From: Anaerolineae bacterium
GTDB taxonomy: Bacteria > Chloroflexota > Anaerolineae > Promineifilales > Promineifilaceae
Assembly: GCA_023382655.1 (NCBI GenBank)
Contig: JAHDWK010000004.1
Span: forward strand, 1 to 64,000
Direction of reading: 5' to 3'
Length of the DNA: 64,000 nt
A program made the position numbers and the translations under genes. Under the pieces are notes generated by a model that was given only the letters and a program-made list of their open reading frames with translations, had not been told where the DNA came from and searched no databases. The first letter of the stretch is position 1, and each line of letters begins with the position of its first letter. Shown one piece after another: positions 60,221 to 64,000 of this stretch.

Positions 60221-60275
60221 GTTCGTAGTGGGCGATTTATCGCCTTCTCATGGCACTAAAGTGCCTACTACGAAC
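60221..60275. repeat. Nested palindrome, cruciform type
   Basis: Outer arms 60221-60233 (GTTCGTAGTGGGC) and 60263-60275 pair with one mismatch; between them two smaller inverted repeats (GGCGAT/ATCGCC-like at 60231-60244, GGCACT/AGTGCC at 60252-60265) can each fold. It overlaps the mfd stop codon (60268-60270) and precedes the AI-2E gene start. It shares the outer word with 19310. Confidence 0.7.
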
Positions 60276-63200
60276 TTAGCATCTTCTCCGGTTCAAACGA
60301 CGCCAACCGTTCCAACACCTGCACCAATTCCACCTGCCACTCGTTGGTACTCATGCCGCGTGGCATCCAGATCGCTTTGCGGCTGACACGGGCATTTTCG
60401 CCCAGGTAGCGCTGCAAACGGTAGCGGTCAATGTTTTCCAGGTCTGGCACCCGAATTTTAATCTGTCCGGCTTCAGTGGTCACGGCCGTGACCTCCGCCC
60501 GTTCCGCCAACACCTTAATCCGCAGTTGATAGAGCAGGTTATATACCGGATCCGGTATCGGGCCAAAGCGGTCGGCCAGTTCATCCGCCATCGCGTCAAT
60601 CTCCTCCAGCGTGGAAAGGTTAGCCATCCGCCGGTAGAGCCGCAGCCGCAGCCCGCCATCGGGCACATAATCGGTGGGCACGTAGGCCGCCAACGGCACG
60701 TCAATGGTTGTGGCTTCGGGCAGTTGCGTGGAAATGGCCTCGCCGACTTCCGCTGCCTTACGTTGTTTCACGGCATTAGACAGCAGCCGCGTGTACAGGT
60801 CAAACCCCACCGCCGAGATATGCCCACTTTGCGACGCGCCCAACAGTTCCCCCGCACCCCGTATCTCCATATCGCGCAGGGCAATGGTGTAGCCTGCACC
60901 TAAATCGGTATTCTCGGCAATCACGTTCAGGCGGGCGCGGGCGTCTTCGCTCAGGCTGCGCCAGGGTGGGTGGAAGAAGTAAGCATACGCCCGGCGCGCC
61001 CCACGCCCCACCCGGCCGCGCAACTGGTACAACTGCGCCAGCCCAAACATATCGGCGCGATCCACAATCAGCGTGTTGGCGTTGGGAATGTCCAGCCCAC
61101 TTTCAATGATGGTGGTGCTGATGAGGATGTCAATTTTGCCATCCACAAAGGCCAGGAAGATGCGCTCCAACTCGCGTTCACTCATCTGCCCATGGGCTAC
61201 GGCTACTACCGCATCCGGCGTCAGCTTTTGAATCTGGTTGCGGATGATCTCAATGGTCATCACCCGGTTATGCACCACAAAGACCTGCCCACCGCGATCC
61301 AGTTCCCGCAGTAGAGCGCGTTTCATGCGGGCGTCGTCATATTCGCCCACGTAGGTTTGCACCGGCAGCCGTTCCGCCGGGGCGGTATCAATGATGCTGA
61401 TGTCCCGCGCCCCGGTCAGGCTCATGTACATGGTGCGGGGGATGGGGGTGGCGGTCATGGTCAGTACGTCTACTTCGGTGCGGAACTGCTTGAGCTTCTC
61501 TTTGTGGCCCACGCCAAAACGCTGCTCTTCGTCAATGATGACCAGCCCCAAATCTTTGAAGGCGATGTCGTCGCTGAGCAGGCGGTGGGTGCCGATGATG
61601 ATGTCTACACGACCGTCCTTCAGCTTCTTCACAATCCGCTCCTGCTGCCCCTGGGTGCGGAAGCGGGAGAGCATCTCCACTTCCACCGGGAACGGCTTCA
61701 GCCGCTCGCGGAAGGTGTTGTAATGCTGCTCCGCCAGCACAGTAGTGGGCACCAGAATGGCGACCTGTTTGCCATCGGCCACCGCTTTGAAGGCAGCGCG
61801 CAAGGCCACTTCCGTCTTGCCGTAGCCCACATCGCCGCAAATGAGCCGGTCCATCGGTTGCGGCCGTTCCATATCCACCTTCACCTCAGCAATGACCCGC
61901 AATTGGTCTTCCGTTTCTCGGTAAGGGAAGCTGGCTTCCAGTTCCGCCTGCCAATCGGCGTCTTTGGCGAAGGCGTGGCCGTGAACCAGAGCGCGGGCGG
62001 AATACAATTCCAACAGTTCGCCCGCCAGTTCATCCGCTGCCTTTTGCGCCTGCACTTTGGCCTGCTGCCACGACTTTTCACCCAATCGGTTGATGTTGGG
62101 CGGCCGTTCGTCAGAGCCAATCCATTTGCTCAGGCGGTCGGCGTGGTGGACGGGCACATAGAGCACATCCCGGTTGGCGTATTCCAACAGCAGGTACTCC
62201 CGTTCCATGCCGCCAATGGTGCGCACCACCAATCCTTGAAAACGGCCGACGCCATATTCCAGATGCACCACAAAATCCCCGGCCTGAATGTCGGCAAAAT
62301 GGGTTTCTGGGGCGGTGGGGGCAGACTGCCGCCACCGGCGCGGCGCCGGCCGTTTCCAGCCAAATATCTCCGCGTCGGTGAGCAGGTTGAGCAGCACCCG
62401 GTTGTTTTCGCGGTTGACCAGGGTGAAGCCTTCCAGCAGGGCGCCGTTTATAAAGGTGACGGCGGCGGAGACGCCGGGGTGACTGGGTGACAAGGTGATA
62501 AGGTGATCAGGGGGTGGGGCTTGCCCTGAGCTTGCCGAAGGGTGAGTGGTTGTGGGGGTGATGGTGGATTGGTCGGAGGCGCGGGTTTCTTGCTGCCAGA
62601 GGTCGGCCAGGCGGGCGGCCTGGCGGCTGACGATGATGGTGCGTTCGCCATCGTGTTGGGCGCTCTTCAATTGGGTCAGCAATGGCCGCATCTGCCCACC
62701 GTAGCGAGGGCCGGGGTCGAAAGATTGGGCGAGCGTCAGATGATCGGGTGATACCTGATCGTCTGACGCTCGCTCACCTAATACAAGCGGCTGCCACCAT
62801 TGCAGTTCGTCGCTGATTTTTTCCCAGGCGAAGACAGGGCTGGTGTAGCCGGGGGGCAAGTCGGGTTGTTCGTTGCGGATGATGTCGGCGTGTTCGTGGA
62901 TTTCGGCAACGGCCGTGACCAACTCCGGCCAATCATCCACCACCACCAACGCATTTTCCGGCAGGTAATCCAGCAAACTGGCCGGTTGGGGATAGAGCAG
63001 CGGCAGGTAATACTCCAGGTTGGGGAAGGAACGGCCGCTCTGCAAATCTTTGATGTCGTCCTGCCAGGAGGGTAGATTTTGGGCGGATTCGTCCGGCAGG
63101 CAGTCGGCCGGTAGCGTGTCGGCATAATCGCGGGCGATGGCGGGCAGCGCCTCGCGGCTGGGCGGCGTGACCATGCTGCTGATATCCGCGCTGCCGTTGA

Positions 63201-63882
63201 CGGCCAGCGTGCGCTGCGTGGCCGGGTCAAACCAACGCATCGTTTCGATCTCGTCACCAAATAGCTCGATGCGCACCGGGTACGGAGCGGCCACCGGGAA
63301 GATGTCCATGATACCCCCCCGCCGGCTGAATTGCCCGCTCTTTTCCACAACCGGTGCGGCTTCGTAGCCCACATCCAGCCAGGTCTGGGTCAGCTTTTCC
63401 AGGTCAATGAGCTGCCCCACGCGCAGGGCACGGGTGGCGGCCACAAATTGCCGTTTGGGTATCGTTTTCTGTAAGAAGGCGCGGGCTGAGGCGACAATCA
63501 GCGGTGGCTGAGGTAGGGCGGGGATGTTGGGCTGCTGCCCGGCCATCAGCCGCATGAGGACGGCAATGCGTTCGGTGCGGCAGCGGTCGCTCCAGGGACC
63601 GCGATCATTGGGCAGGGGAGTTGGTTCCGGCAGGCGGCGCATCACATCCCCTTCGGGCAGCCACATTTCCAACGCCTGAATCCAGGCCGCGGCCGACTCC
63701 ACCCGCCCGGTGAGCAGCAAGATAGGCACCCGCCGTTCCAGGTAGAGCTTCGCCAGGATAGACGGCCGTGCCCCCTTCGGCAGCAGCAGTGCCGGGATGG
63801 GCTGCTGCGCCTTGAGCGTGTTCACCAGTTCACCGAAAGCGGGTAGCTGGTCGTAGATTTGCAGGATACCGGAGACGCTCAT
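60268..63882 (-). CDS. mfd: Transcription-repair coupling factor Mfd
   Basis: About 1204 residues. N-terminal UvrB-like part, then an RNA polymerase-interaction domain ('GDFVVHLEYGVGRFQGLV'), a superfamily 2 helicase with 'RLICGDVGYGKTEVALRAAF', 'IIDEEQRFGV', 'TMTATPIPRT', 'QLRGRVGRG' and the C-terminal TRCF domain. It removes stalled RNA polymerase and recruits excision repair. I started at ATG 63882; the frame upstream is made of a repeat word. Two short insertions in the linker before the polymerase-binding domain are repeat-derived (62476-62546 and 62729-62773). Confidence 0.95.
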   Translation of the reverse strand: MSVSGILQIYDQLPAFGELVNTLKAQQPIPALLLPKGARPSILAKLYLERRVPILLLTGRVESAAAWIQALEMWLPEGDVMRRLPEPTPLPNDRGPWSDRCRTERIAVLMRLMAGQQPNIPALPQPPLIVASARAFLQKTIPKRQFVAATRALRVGQLIDLEKLTQTWLDVGYEAAPVVEKSGQFSRRGGIMDIFPVAAPYPVRIELFGDEIETMRWFDPATQRTLAVNGSADISSMVTPPSREALPAIARDYADTLPADCLPDESAQNLPSWQDDIKDLQSGRSFPNLEYYLPLLYPQPASLLDYLPENALVVVDDWPELVTAVAEIHEHADIIRNEQPDLPPGYTSPVFAWEKISDELQWWQPLVLGERASDDQVSPDHLTLAQSFDPGPRYGGQMRPLLTQLKSAQHDGERTIIVSRQAARLADLWQQETRASDQSTITPTTTHPSASSGQAPPPDHLITLSPSHPGVSAAVTFINGALLEGFTLVNRENNRVLLNLLTDAEIFGWKRPAPRRWRQSAPTAPETHFADIQAGDFVVHLEYGVGRFQGLVVRTIGGMEREYLLLEYANRDVLYVPVHHADRLSKWIGSDERPPNINRLGEKSWQQAKVQAQKAADELAGELLELYSARALVHGHAFAKDADWQAELEASFPYRETEDQLRVIAEVKVDMERPQPMDRLICGDVGYGKTEVALRAAFKAVADGKQVAILVPTTVLAEQHYNTFRERLKPFPVEVEMLSRFRTQGQQERIVKKLKDGRVDIIIGTHRLLSDDIAFKDLGLVIIDEEQRFGVGHKEKLKQFRTEVDVLTMTATPIPRTMYMSLTGARDISIIDTAPAERLPVQTYVGEYDDARMKRALLRELDRGGQVFVVHNRVMTIEIIRNQIQKLTPDAVVAVAHGQMSERELERIFLAFVDGKIDILISTTIIESGLDIPNANTLIVDRADMFGLAQLYQLRGRVGRGARRAYAYFFHPPWRSLSEDARARLNVIAENTDLGAGYTIALRDMEIRGAGELLGASQSGHISAVGFDLYTRLLSNAVKQRKAAEVGEAISTQLPEATTIDVPLAAYVPTDYVPDGGLRLRLYRRMANLSTLEEIDAMADELADRFGPIPDPVYNLLYQLRIKVLAERAEVTAVTTEAGQIKIRVPDLENIDRYRLQRYLGENARVSRKAIWMPRGMSTNEWQVELVQVLERLASFEPEKMLSS
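62476..62546 (-). repeat. Repeat words inside mfd coding sequence
   Basis: GGTGAC and GGTGATA words repeat at 62476-62510, followed by a GCTTGCCCTGAGCTTGCC element at 62519-62536, of a type common as dispersed repeats between genes. Translated as 'SASSGQAPPPDHLITLSPSHPG' part of a flexible Mfd linker. Confidence 0.6.
62729..62773. repeat. Inverted repeat inside mfd coding sequence
   Basis: Seventeen-base arms (GCGAGCGTCAGATGATC at 62729-62745 and 62757-62773) pair with one mismatch; loop 11 bases. It is in frame in the Mfd gene, encoding part of a linker. Confidence 0.65.
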
Positions 63883-63894
63883 GTTTGTGTGAAA

Positions 63895-63955
63895 CGTGAT
63901 GCGCGATGCGTGATGCGTGACCAATGACTTCACGCATCACGCATCACGCATCACG
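63895..63955. repeat. GTGATGC tandem-word palindrome
   Basis: Two 26-base arms (63895-63920 and 63930-63955) differ at one base, each built of a 7-base unit GTGATGC repeated three to four times. It is upstream of the Mfd start. It has the same word as 51573-51606. The rest of the window end (63956-64000) shows no gene. Confidence 0.8.
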
Positions 63956-64000
63956 GATTTCCGATCACCGTTCCATTAAACTTCGTCATTGCCAGTTGAA

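Larger units (their letters stand above)
998..63769. repeat. Highly iterated palindrome ACGGCCGT (about 115 copies)
   Basis: The 8-base palindrome ACGGCCGT recurs from position 998 to 63769, about once per 550 bases by eye count (about 117). At about 55% GC chance predicts one or two copies. The spread is dispersed, mostly inside genes on both strands, with a few in spacers (for example 16369, 32840). The 7-mer ACGGCCG is followed by T in about 86% of cases (some 19 exceptions seen), so the full palindrome is favoured rather than just GC-rich codons. In coding DNA it reads Thr-Ala-Val, Gly-Arg or Arg-Pro depending on frame. It contains the GGCC and CGGCCG cores recognised by some restriction-modification enzymes. 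Function unknown; compare HIP1 (GCGATCGC) of cyanobacteria. My count may be off by a few. Confidence 0.95.

Noticed and set aside
61357..62490. Long plus-strand frame of 377 codons opposite mfd
   Set aside because: It is antisense to conserved Mfd helicase sequence; its composition mirrors that gene's codons.
1..64000. tRNA or rRNA genes
   Set aside because: No cloverleaf or conserved rRNA stretches seen by eye in the spacers; a covariance search could not be run here.

Overview
This 64 kb window is gene-dense bacterial chromosome of roughly 55% GC. The gene repertoire suggests a filamentous or anaerobic Chloroflexota (Anaerolineae-like) genome: DUF4388/small-GTPase signalling genes, GAF-rich sensor kinases, AI-2E transporters, PIG-L deacetylases, a tungsten aldehyde oxidoreductase and several GT39-type membrane glycosyltransferases. 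This is an inference from protein families; the window has no rRNA or other definitive marker, and I found no tRNA, CRISPR array, phage or complete insertion sequence.

Layout. 0-0.8 kb: the end of a WD40-type lipoprotein gene, then a transposase relic joined to a REP-like hairpin. 0.8-2.8 kb: an overlapping aminotransferase/phosphoserine phosphatase pair. 2.9-7.4 kb: M20 peptidase, then a histidine kinase, an McrC-like nuclease subunit and a sulfotransferase in one unit. 7.5-16.3 kb (minus): aldehyde ferredoxin oxidoreductase, small ADP-ribosylation-type protein, class III aminotransferase, SPFH protein, AI-2E transporter, calcium-type P-ATPase. 16.4-18.8 kb (plus): two PIG-L deacetylases and a GrdB-like gene with an in-frame UGA and a SECIS-like hairpin, a probable selenoprotein. 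18.8-21.8 kb: cyclophilin and an M23/SH3/glycosidase-like fusion. 21.9-32.8 kb (minus): a long signalling and lipid-type cluster. 33.1-35.1 kb: a Ser/Thr kinase whose outer domain is a degenerate M14 carboxypeptidase. 35.1-40.7 kb: penicillin-acylase family enzyme and two membrane glycosyltransferases. 40.7-45.5 kb: the fatty-acid oxidation pair fadJ/fadA, split by an HNH nuclease gene and a mazEF module. 45.7-49.6 kb: a sensor kinase between two TrpX-type binding lipoproteins. 49.6-57.6 kb: glycosyltransferase, rhodanese, DUF302, nuclease-phosphatase family protein, SbcC and an MNT/HEPN pair. 57.6-63.9 kb (minus): PHP phosphoesterase, unknown protein, second AI-2E protein and Mfd.

Two features cut across the whole window. 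The octamer palindrome ACGGCCGT occurs about 115 times by eye count, where about 1-2 copies are expected from base composition; it resembles the HIP1 phenomenon of cyanobacteria and often encodes Thr-Ala-Val. Separately, many intergenic gaps carry short inverted repeats built from a few recurring words, some of which have entered coding sequence (the McrC tail and the Mfd linker).

The most interesting items are the iterated palindrome, the candidate UGA-decoding GrdB-like gene in a PIG-L operon, the kinase with a pseudo-carboxypeptidase sensor, and the binding protein-kinase-binding protein arrangement.
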